Origin: Capnocytophaga sputigena
GTDB lineage: Bacteria; Bacteroidota; Bacteroidia; Flavobacteriales; Flavobacteriaceae
Reading direction: 5' to 3'
Length of the DNA stretch: 64,000 bases
Assembly (NCBI RefSeq): GCF_900446695.1
Contig: NZ_UAVP01000008.1
Span: forward strand, 558,001-622,000
The notes beneath the pieces were generated by a model that ran no database searches, was not told the origin of the DNA, and saw only the letters and a list, made by a program, of their open reading frames with translations. The translations under genes and the position numbers were made by a program. Below are positions 28,768-35,386 of this stretch, piece after piece. The first letter of the stretch is position 1, and every line of letters begins with the position of its first letter.

Positions 28768-29214
28768 TTAGACACTCTTTTTATAACATTTAGCTTTAAG
28801 GTCTTTTGTTGTTACACATATATCGTACCCCATTTCTTTTAACCCTTTAATAAGTTCAAAATCACAAGTCCATATTTTATGTCGTTTTTCAAGATGAAGA
28901 GCTATAAAAGGATAATCATCGGGGTCAACAAACTGAGCTATCTCTTCAGCTTTGTCTAAATACTTTTGAGGAATATCATCTACTTTGAAAAAAGTAATGT
29001 TTTGAATAAATTCTTTTAGAAGAGCTGTTGCTTGTTTCTTAGTAAGATTATTATTTTTCATAATCTTAGGCAAATGTTCTTCTATTTCTTCTAAAAGGTA
29101 ATCTGGAGCTATAAACTGAATTCTCTTCTTTTTGTCTTTCAAAATATTAGCGATTGCTCCATCAGGTTTATAAAAACAACTATAGATAATATTAGTATCT
29201 GAAATAACTATCAT
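28768..29214 (-). CDS. PIN-domain ribonuclease toxin
   Basis: The 148-residue product is a PIN (PilT N-terminus) domain: first acidic motif ISDTNIIYS (Asp6), the middle helix LLEEIEEHLP (conserved Glu), the DPDDYPFIALHLE motif with two Asp, and the final WTCDFELIKGL (Asp). All four acidic positions of the metal site are present, so it should be active as an endoribonuclease toxin. Its start codon overlaps the end of the antitoxin gene by 4 bases (ATGA type). It is a clear paralogue of the PIN protein at 63385-63831. Confidence 0.85.
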   Translation of the reverse strand: MIVISDTNIIYSCFYKPDGAIANILKDKKKRIQFIAPDYLLEEIEEHLPKIMKNNNLTKKQATALLKEFIQNITFFKVDDIPQKYLDKAEEIAQFVDPDDYPFIALHLEKRHKIWTCDFELIKGLKEMGYDICVTTKDLKAKCYKKSV

Positions 29215-29477
29215 ATCGCTTGTTTTTCTTTCTTTTTAGCAAGATCCTCTCTCCAACGGCGTGCAATATTTCTGTTGGATTCTTTAGACATAGCCATTAT
29301 TTCTTCACGGAATTTTATAGGAATACCATACTCGTCTTCTTCAAGCTCCTCTGTAATAGGAGCTACTTCTTTAGGTTCTTTTATCTTGGTAACCTTTACA
29401 AAATCAAGACTTTTTGCATATTTTACAAAATTCATAGCTGTTGGGCTATCATTGGTAATGGTAAGGGTATAAGGCAT
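29211..29477 (-). CDS. antitoxin of the PIN module
   Basis: The 88-residue acidic/helical protein precedes the PIN toxin with a 4-base overlap. N-terminal beta-like segment (YTLTITNDSPTAMNFVKYAK), an acidic Pro-rich linker (TEELEEDEYGIP) and a C-terminal basic helix ending in MSKESNRNIARRWREDL. The last motif is shared with the antitoxin fragment at the right edge of the window (ISKKINHNIAKRW), supporting its role as the toxin-binding partner. I do not see a standard ribbon-helix-helix or Phd fold. Confidence 0.7.
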   Translation of the reverse strand: MPYTLTITNDSPTAMNFVKYAKSLDFVKVTKIKEPKEVAPITEELEEDEYGIPIKFREEIMAMSKESNRNIARRWREDLAKKKEKQAI

Positions 29478-29497
29478 AATATTCAGTATTTTTTTGG

Positions 29498-29527
29498 CAA
29501 ATATACAATTATTTTTGTGATTAACAA
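29498..29527 (-). promoter_or_regulatory. promoter of the PIN toxin-antitoxin operon
   Basis: Minus strand TTG (29527-29525), 19-base spacer, TATATTTG (29505-29498), 20 bases before the antitoxin ATG. The -33 element overlaps the end of the upstream reductase gene. Confidence 0.7.
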
Positions 29528-30387
29528 TCTTTTATCGCTTCAAAATACGGCTTCAATCGGTGTTTTCCTACTTTCATTGGGGTTACCGAATCCATTGCCA
29601 TTACAGTGAAAACAAACTCTATGGTACCATAAGCGCTCTTTGGCATCAAATATTTGCCTATTTTCAAAATAAAACGTCGTAACCAGTCGGGTGAATAGGT
29701 TATTTTCACAGGTTTGTGCAGCACTTCAAAAGCTAAGCGGGCAATTTCGGTATGCGTAAAGACCTCAGCACCCCCTACATTCACTTCCTTTTCAGCACTT
29801 TCTAATTCTGCCACGCACACTTCAGCTAAATCTTCCCCGTGAATAGGGTTCATTGCGTATTGTCCTTTGCCAAACAAACGCACTTTTCCCCCTTTTGCCA
29901 TCTTTAAAAAGTTACCCATATCGCTGTAAAAACCGCTGGGTCGCACAATGCAATAGTCTATCCCACTGACTTTAAGAGCATCTACGAAGCGTTCTTTGGC
30001 AGCCCCAATGGCGATATGTCGCATCATTTCACCTTTGAATACCGATACGTACACAAATTTCTGCACGCCTTCGCGCAAAGCCTCATCGAGGAGGTTTTTG
30101 TTGGCTCCATAATCCACTTGTTCGTAGGTAAGTCCGTCCTTTTGTTGGGTAATCCCTACGGTTGAAATTACTTGGCTCACCCCTTTGCATACGCCTTGTA
30201 AGGTTTGAGGTTGGGTTACTTCGGCTTCTACGACTTCCAATAGCGGGTGCGTGAGTAGGGCGGGTGCTATTTTTGCCTTATTGCGCACCACAATACGGGT
30301 AGGGTATTCTTTTTTTAGGAGCTCAGCCAGTATATACTGACCTAAATAGCCGGTTGCTCCTGCTAATAATATTTTTTCTGTTTTCAT
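29521..30387 (-). CDS. NmrA-like atypical SDR reductase
   Basis: The 288-residue protein has the NAD(P)-binding motif GATGYLGQYIL at residues 9-19, then a Rossmann fold with VVRNKAK, a STVGITQQKDGLTYEQVDY segment and YVSVFKGEMMRHIAIGAAKE. It belongs to the atypical/extended SDR (NmrA or complex I NDUFA9-like) group, without a clear YxxxK site. It is the last gene of the 32631-29521 operon and a tandem duplicate of the gene 4 bases upstream. The first ~95 residues of the pair are nearly identical, while the rest has diverged, suggesting gene conversion. Substrate unknown. Confidence 0.75.
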   Translation of the reverse strand: MKTEKILLAGATGYLGQYILAELLKKEYPTRIVVRNKAKIAPALLTHPLLEVVEAEVTQPQTLQGVCKGVSQVISTVGITQQKDGLTYEQVDYGANKNLLDEALREGVQKFVYVSVFKGEMMRHIAIGAAKERFVDALKVSGIDYCIVRPSGFYSDMGNFLKMAKGGKVRLFGKGQYAMNPIHGEDLAEVCVAELESAEKEVNVGGAEVFTHTEIARLAFEVLHKPVKITYSPDWLRRFILKIGKYLMPKSAYGTIEFVFTVMAMDSVTPMKVGKHRLKPYFEAIKDC

Positions 30388-30391
30388 TGGG

Positions 30392-31723
30392 TTAATCTTC
30401 TTCTGCTAAGTCTAAAAAGTCTTCAAAATATTCCTCAAAAGAATCAAACATAGGAGTAGGTTTGTCTATTTCAAATTCCCCTTTATCATTGCAAAATACC
30501 TCTGCTTCGAAGACCTTCGCATCTTTTAGGCGTACCCCATTAGAAACTTTATATAAGGTTAGGAACTCGTCCACCTCGTAATGTAGTACGATAAAATCCT
30601 CTGAGAGATGTAAGTCCTCTCTTAGTTGTTTAGTTAGTTCCACAACAGGATAAGATATGGAGTCTTTTTCTTTGTAAATACCATTGATATACACATCGCC
30701 ATAGTTGCAGGAACCACATTCTGAAAGAAAATTTACATATACTTCAGGAAGCAATATGCCCAATTCCTCTTCTATATGCTTAATTTCTTCAGCATTAGCC
30801 CCTAGAGAATACTCAAATTCTCCACTCTGTTTTAATCGTTTTAGATAATATCTATCAGCTGATGAATTTATAGATTCAAAAAACGCCTTTAACCGATGTT
30901 TGCCTACTTGCATAGGAGCTACAACATCCATGGCCATAATGGTAAGGACAAATTCCATAGCACCATAGATACTTTTAGGGAGGAGGTATTTGCCCATTTT
31001 TAGGATCAAACGCCGTACCCAGTCAGGCAAATAAATTATATTGGCAGGTTTATGGAGTACCTCAAAAGCCAAATGAGCCATCTCCGTTTGTGTAAAAATC
31101 TCAGCTCCTCCTACATTGACTTCCCGTTCGTAACGCTCCAATTGGGCGACACAGACCTCAGCCAAGTCTTCCCCATGAATGGGATTCATGGTATATTGTC
31201 CTTTGCCAAATAGGTGTATTATGTCCTTCTTATCCATTTTGAAAAATAGAGTCATATAACTATAGAAAACGCTGGGGCGTATGATACAATAGTCTAATCC
31301 ACTAGCCTTAAGAGCATCAACAAAACGTTCTTTAGCGGCTCCAATGGCTATATGTCGCATGGCTTCTCCTTTGAATACGGATACATATATGAACTTACGT
31401 ACTCCTTCGCGTAAGGCTTCATCAAGTAGGTTCTTGTTGGCTTGGAAGTCTACCTGCTCATAGGTAAGTCCATCTTTTTGGCGGGTAATCCCTACAGTTG
31501 AAATCACCTTATGCACCCCTTTACATACTCCTTGTAAGGTTTGGGGTTGGGTTACTTCGGCTTCTACCACTTCCAATAGCGGGTGCGTGAGTAGGGCGGG
31601 CGCTACTTTAGCCTTATTGCGCACCACAATACGGGTAGGGTATTCTTTTTTTAGGAGCTCAGCTAATATAAACTGACCCAAATAGCCGGTCGCTCCTGCT
31701 AATAATATTTTTTCTGTTTTCAT
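30392..31723 (-). CDS. NmrA-like SDR fused to a C-terminal SUKH (SMI1/KNR4) domain
   Basis: Residues 1-~286 match the neighbouring 288-residue SDR from GATGYLGQFIL to the end (KHRLKAFFESI). The remaining ~155 residues form a SUKH domain: ANAEEIKHIEEELGILLPEV, then YVNFLSECGSCNYGDVYING, and an acidic C-terminus (FEEYFEDFLDLAEED). SUKH proteins are usually separate immunity proteins against polymorphic toxins. I see no start codon at the junction, so it is a true in-frame fusion in this assembly. It may have arisen when a duplicated SDR lost its stop codon next to an immunity gene. Whether the two domains cooperate is unknown. Confidence 0.75.
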   Translation of the reverse strand: MKTEKILLAGATGYLGQFILAELLKKEYPTRIVVRNKAKVAPALLTHPLLEVVEAEVTQPQTLQGVCKGVHKVISTVGITRQKDGLTYEQVDFQANKNLLDEALREGVRKFIYVSVFKGEAMRHIAIGAAKERFVDALKASGLDYCIIRPSVFYSYMTLFFKMDKKDIIHLFGKGQYTMNPIHGEDLAEVCVAQLERYEREVNVGGAEIFTQTEMAHLAFEVLHKPANIIYLPDWVRRLILKMGKYLLPKSIYGAMEFVLTIMAMDVVAPMQVGKHRLKAFFESINSSADRYYLKRLKQSGEFEYSLGANAEEIKHIEEELGILLPEVYVNFLSECGSCNYGDVYINGIYKEKDSISYPVVELTKQLREDLHLSEDFIVLHYEVDEFLTLYKVSNGVRLKDAKVFEAEVFCNDKGEFEIDKPTPMFDSFEEYFEDFLDLAEED

Positions 31724-31726
31724 TTG

Positions 31727-32341
31727 TTAATTAAACAACTTGTGTTTCTTAATTTCTTTTCCTTTTCTCAGCAGATAAGCGTGGTAGCTACTCGGGATAT
31801 CGTTCTGCCATTTGGGTAGTAACAAAATGATAAGAATGACGTCCAATTGCGAGAAAAGTCCCCAATAGACCGCCAAGAGCAAGGGGAAACCTCCGTAACC
31901 AAAGCCTATGAGCGAGATAAAAGCTACTAATAAGCATACGCCCCACAGTTTGGAAAGAAAAGCGTGTGTACAAGTTTCTTTGCCAAATCGCCAAAAACTC
32001 ACCCCGTAGCAGAGTCCTTCCATTACAAAAAGGGCAATAATTTCATACCGATAGGCAGCTATCAAGGTGGGGTTGAGATGATAACAAGCCACGCCCACAG
32101 ACAGCCAAAATATCAAATCTGTTTGGCTATCCATTCGCCGCATTGCCACAGTGCAGACCCCCATATAGCGCGCAATAATCCCATCAAAGATATCCGACAA
32201 TAGCCCTAAAACGATAAAAACTACGATCCATAGCCTTGCGGTGGGTTCTTCTGCCTTATATGCCACCCACAGAATAGTAGGGGCTAACAAAAACCGAAAT
32301 AATATCAGTAGGTAGGGGGATTTTTTTAATAGTGTTTTCAT
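31727..32341 (-). CDS. CDP-alcohol phosphatidyltransferase family membrane protein
   Basis: The 204-residue protein has about six membrane helices and the CDP-alcohol transferase signature, read as D-x2-D-G-x2-A-R-x8-M-x3-D-x3-D (SDIFDGIIARYMG...RRMDSQTD). All four Asp of the metal site and the Arg are present, but the usual Gly of the motif is Met here. Family members make phosphatidylglycerol phosphate, phosphatidylserine or similar lipids; the substrate cannot be assigned. Its ATG overlaps the upstream stop by one base (TAATG), which implies translational coupling, and the SDR-SUKH gene follows within 4 bases. Confidence 0.8.
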   Translation of the reverse strand: MKTLLKKSPYLLILFRFLLAPTILWVAYKAEEPTARLWIVVFIVLGLLSDIFDGIIARYMGVCTVAMRRMDSQTDLIFWLSVGVACYHLNPTLIAAYRYEIIALFVMEGLCYGVSFWRFGKETCTHAFLSKLWGVCLLVAFISLIGFGYGGFPLLLAVYWGLFSQLDVILIILLLPKWQNDIPSSYHAYLLRKGKEIKKHKLFN

Positions 32342-32631
32342 TATTCAAATACGATTTTTCCTACCAATCTTGCCCCTTCATAGACCTCCATTTCTTCCAG
32401 TTCGTCCAAAATATATTGCGGGGCGTGCTCAAATAAAAATCTGACTTTGCATAAAGCACTATACATTCCTTCTTTTATAGGCTCGTCAAAGGTAATTACG
32501 ATACTCCAATTAGGCTGTTCCAATTGCGCAATATGAGTGGTAGGATAATAGACTTTACATATAGGTGGGTGCTGTCGTCCGCCTTCTTCTTGGGTCAGAA
32601 AATGAATAATACCCGCTCTTTCTTTCTTCAT
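32341..32631 (-). CDS. small protein of unknown function, first gene of operon
   Basis: I chose the ATG at 32631 (MKKERAGIIHFLTQEEGGRQ) over the one at 32652, because a TACTTTTG box at 32662-32655 would place transcription start downstream of the latter. The 96 residues are mostly beta strands (ICKVYYP, WSIVITFDEPI, ALCKVRFLF, GARLVGKIVFE), perhaps a small beta-barrel like EF-Tu domain 2. The function is unknown. It is coupled to the CDP-alcohol transferase by TAATG. Confidence 0.6.
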   Translation of the reverse strand: MKKERAGIIHFLTQEEGGRQHPPICKVYYPTTHIAQLEQPNWSIVITFDEPIKEGMYSALCKVRFLFEHAPQYILDELEEMEVYEGARLVGKIVFE

Positions 32632-32654
32632 AATCACAATATAATTTAACACTA

Positions 32655-32662
32655 CAAAAGTA
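32655..32662 (-). promoter_or_regulatory. -7 box of the operon starting at 32631
   Basis: Minus-strand TACTTTTG, 24 bases before the ATG at 32631; no TTG found at the expected place. Confidence 0.5.
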
Positions 32663-32693
32663 GTTTATTATTAGATAAAAAAACGCACATAGC

Positions 32694-33653
32694 TTACTTT
32701 AATTCTTTTACTCTAAGAGAATCTATGTATAGTTCAAGTTTCTTACTATTGTAAAAATCTATACATTTCATAGTTGTCAGACATATTTTCTCTCTATTAT
32801 CATCTGCAAGGTAGGTATTATATTCTTTTTTATGCCATTCCTTTACAAGATTGTCAAAAGATAGGTCATTTTTTAGTAGGTTTGCATCCAATCCTCCGTA
32901 AGTAATATAATCCTCCCTACTTCTATCTATGAACAAAGAGTATAAATCGGGGTTTTCTTTTACAATTTGTTCATATTCGTATTCCATACAATTACAAAAA
33001 GCAATGTTTTTTAGAATTAATAGCTTGTCATCCTTATTTTTTATCTTTTTCTGTAAAAGCGGGGTGTCATAATAAATATCATCCGTTTTTATTGCTGCTG
33101 TGCAATATTTTTCATCACTTGCTTTATATCTCTTCTCTAATACTACACGAACAGAATCTAAGTATTTTTTAAGTGCCTTACTATTGTAGAAATCTAAACA
33201 CTTCATATAAGTAGGATAGCGTTTAGGACTTCCTTTCTCTTGAAAGGTTTTATAATAGGGTTTACTTAACCAATTTTCAACGAGCTTATCAAGGGTAGGA
33301 TTTGCTACTATCCACTCTATATCGAGATGCTCACTACACTGAAGATATCCACCTGTAGTAGCATCAGGTATCAATTTGTAAGTATTGGGTTCCTTCTTTT
33401 TTATACCGAACACTTCTTGTCCAAAACATTTGCGAAAAGCTACATTTTTAAGCATCAACAAATCATCTTCTAATGTTTTATCTTTCTTCATTGTCAATAC
33501 TTCATTGTCAATTTCTTCCTCTTGCTTTATTTCCTTTGTTTGAGCAGAAGAGGTTTTGGAGGAAGTTTCCTTTAGCAACTTCCCTTCACTATTTCGTTTA
33601 TTATTACAACAAAACAAAAAACTCGATAACAATATAAATAAAAAGTATTTCAT
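32694..33653 (-). CDS. lipoprotein with two Tai4-like immunity repeats
   Basis: The 319-residue product has a lipoprotein signal (FLFILLSSFLFCCNNKRNSE) and a Ser/Lys/Glu-rich tether. Two homologous ~105-residue units follow. Unit 1 is LMLKNVAFRKCFGQEVFG ... TYMKCLDFYNSKALKKYLDS, and unit 2 is LILKNIAFCNCMEYEYEQ ... TTMKCIDFYNSKKLELYIDS. A Cys in the first helix paired with the Cys of MKC-D-FYNSK is the pattern I associate with Tai4, the periplasmic immunity protein against type VI amidase effector Tae4. The assignment is tentative. No tae4 effector is in the window, so it would be an orphan immunity gene. Confidence 0.6.
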   Translation of the reverse strand: MKYFLFILLSSFLFCCNNKRNSEGKLLKETSSKTSSAQTKEIKQEEEIDNEVLTMKKDKTLEDDLLMLKNVAFRKCFGQEVFGIKKKEPNTYKLIPDATTGGYLQCSEHLDIEWIVANPTLDKLVENWLSKPYYKTFQEKGSPKRYPTYMKCLDFYNSKALKKYLDSVRVVLEKRYKASDEKYCTAAIKTDDIYYDTPLLQKKIKNKDDKLLILKNIAFCNCMEYEYEQIVKENPDLYSLFIDRSREDYITYGGLDANLLKNDLSFDNLVKEWHKKEYNTYLADDNREKICLTTMKCIDFYNSKKLELYIDSLRVKELK

Positions 33654-33948
33654 ATAATTTTAATTTGTTTATATCTATTAGTTTATTTTGTATTGCTTGG
33701 TAGGTTGAGGGGGGAATGATAGGCACGAGCTGCAAGCTCGCTGAATACCTGCAAGTGAGTATGTGACTCGTGCCAGCGGGGGCACAACTTAAACTGCAAC
33801 TCACATTAAATGAATGCGCAAATATACTAAAATTTAAATCATTTGAGCTAAATATTTGCTATAAAACAGATAAAAATCTACCTAAGAGATTTAGGACAAC
33901 GGTATAATTTTTGATAATATTTTACAGATTTTTAATTTTATTTAACTA
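33654..33948. other. 295-base gap with a compound inverted repeat
   Basis: GGCACGAG (33722-33729) pairs with CTCGTGCC (33767-33774). Inside lies the palindrome CGAGCTGCAAGCTCG (33726-33740), and GGGGGCACAACTT follows. No T-run and no gene. It resembles a mobile palindromic element more than a terminator. Confidence 0.5.
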
Positions 33949-34545
33949 ATGAAAATACTTAAAACACTATTATTTGCTGTCCTATTGACAGTAGTGCCTA
34001 TTTATGGGCAAGATGCTTCCAAAGCACTAAAAGTAGGCGATAAAGCACCTAATTTTACACTTAAAAATGCTTTAGGCAAAAAAGTAAAACTCTCTGCTTT
34101 GTTAAAAAAAGGAAATGTGGTACTTACTTGGTATCGTGGTGGTTGGTGTCCGTACTGCAATCGTGCGTTACAAAGCTGGCAAGAAGCCTTACCCGAACTC
34201 AAAGCTCAAGGAGCTACTTTTATAGCTTTAACCCCTGAACTTCCCGATTATAGCTTATCAAACAAAGAAAAACATCACTTGCAATTTGAAGTTCTAACAG
34301 ACCTTAATAATGAGGTTGCGCGTTCTTATGGATTGGTTTTCACTTTAGATGAAGCTACTGCCACTCGCTATGAGCAAGGTTTTGGTTTATCAGCTTATAA
34401 TGGCAATCATTTGAACCAACTACCTATGCCTGCTACTTACATTATTGATCAAAAAGGGGTGATACAATATGCTTTTGTCAATCCCGATCACACCCAAAGA
34501 GCTAATCCTGAAGAGGTTATTAAAAAGTTAAAGGAAATGAAGTAA
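33949..34545 (+). CDS. secreted peroxiredoxin-like (AhpC/TSA) protein
   Basis: The 198-residue product has a signal peptide (LLFAVLLTVVPIYGQ) and a thioredoxin fold of the AhpC/TSA-redoxin group: VGDKAPNFTLKNALG, the redox motif YRGGWCPYCNRAL (two Cys separated by two residues), FIALTPELPDYS, and the cis-Pro region MPATYIIDQKG. WCPYC is typical of peroxiredoxin-like proteins that reduce peroxides or disulfides outside the cytoplasm. It is a single gene; its stop lies 10 bases from the convergent CAAX protease gene. Confidence 0.85.
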   Translation: MKILKTLLFAVLLTVVPIYGQDASKALKVGDKAPNFTLKNALGKKVKLSALLKKGNVVLTWYRGGWCPYCNRALQSWQEALPELKAQGATFIALTPELPDYSLSNKEKHHLQFEVLTDLNNEVARSYGLVFTLDEATATRYEQGFGLSAYNGNHLNQLPMPATYIIDQKGVIQYAFVNPDHTQRANPEEVIKKLKEMK

Positions 34546-34555
34546 ACAAAAATCT

Positions 34556-35362
34556 TCACTCTTTACTAAAAAGCAATCGTCTTTCTTTCACTAATATATA
34601 TCCCATTAGTAGGGCGAATAAGCCTGTTTGTATCAGTTTGCTATCGGGATGGGTGGCGAAGATTTCGTTGGAAACATTGGCTACCAAATGGAACAATATA
34701 GCTATTAGTACATTGCGCCCCGACTTGTAATACAACCAGTTGATGATAAACACAAAGGCAAACAGACTCACAAAAAAGTTAGCCGTATAAATCCACCCTT
34801 CCGCTTGTATATTGCTTTGGTAATAATCTTTTACGAAGAACAAAGGCAAATGCCACAACCCCCAATATACGGTAAAGATAACCGATGAGGTAAAAAGCGT
34901 CCACCTACTGCGCAAAGCATCAGTGCCGTAAGTATGCCAAGCCAATTCTTCGAACACTGGCGCCAAACAGAGCACAACCCAAGCATTAAAGGGCGCTGAA
35001 CTGAAACTGGGCTGTCCCGAAATGTAAAACTGGTCGAGGCTATGCCCCAAATCCAGCGAAAGTAGTTGTGCCACCACAATGGAAAGGGGTGGAAACAAGA
35101 GTGTAATCCAAAAATAGCGGTTGGTGAGCAAATTTCTGCCTACAAAACGCCCTTTGAGGTCGGATAATAGTTCCTTATTGCGTGTAAAGAGGTAGGTAGC
35201 CACTCCCACAGGAGCCAATAAACCTGCCAATTCAAAAAAGCCTGTCCAAAAAGCATTAGGCGCTTTTGGCTGGTGACTCCAATAAGCCACCACAAACCAC
35301 AATACCCAAGGAATCACAAGGGAAAGGGTAAAAAACAAAATAGGGTGATTATATTTTTTCAT
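34556..35362 (-). CDS. CPBP-family intramembrane metalloprotease
   Basis: The 268-residue protein has about seven or eight hydrophobic segments and the CPBP/Abi motifs: motif 1 PVFEELAWHTYGTDALRSR (EE-x6-7-R form), motif 2 YWGLWHLPLFF (conserved His) and the late ILFHLVANVSNE (His and Asn). These glutamates and histidines form the active site of type II CAAX-like proteases. Roles in the family range from prenyl-protein processing to bacteriocin immunity; none can be chosen here. It lies 24 bases downstream of the TonB receptor gene and may be co-transcribed with it. Confidence 0.85.
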   Translation of the reverse strand: MKKYNHPILFFTLSLVIPWVLWFVVAYWSHQPKAPNAFWTGFFELAGLLAPVGVATYLFTRNKELLSDLKGRFVGRNLLTNRYFWITLLFPPLSIVVAQLLSLDLGHSLDQFYISGQPSFSSAPFNAWVVLCLAPVFEELAWHTYGTDALRSRWTLFTSSVIFTVYWGLWHLPLFFVKDYYQSNIQAEGWIYTANFFVSLFAFVFIINWLYYKSGRNVLIAILFHLVANVSNEIFATHPDSKLIQTGLFALLMGYILVKERRLLFSKE

Positions 35363-35386
35363 TTTATTTAGATAAGAGATAAGAAG

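Noticed and set aside
33720-33780. Possible tRNA or riboswitch
   Set aside because: It lacks a T-loop GTTCGA motif and any known aptamer core; only simple inverted repeats are visible.
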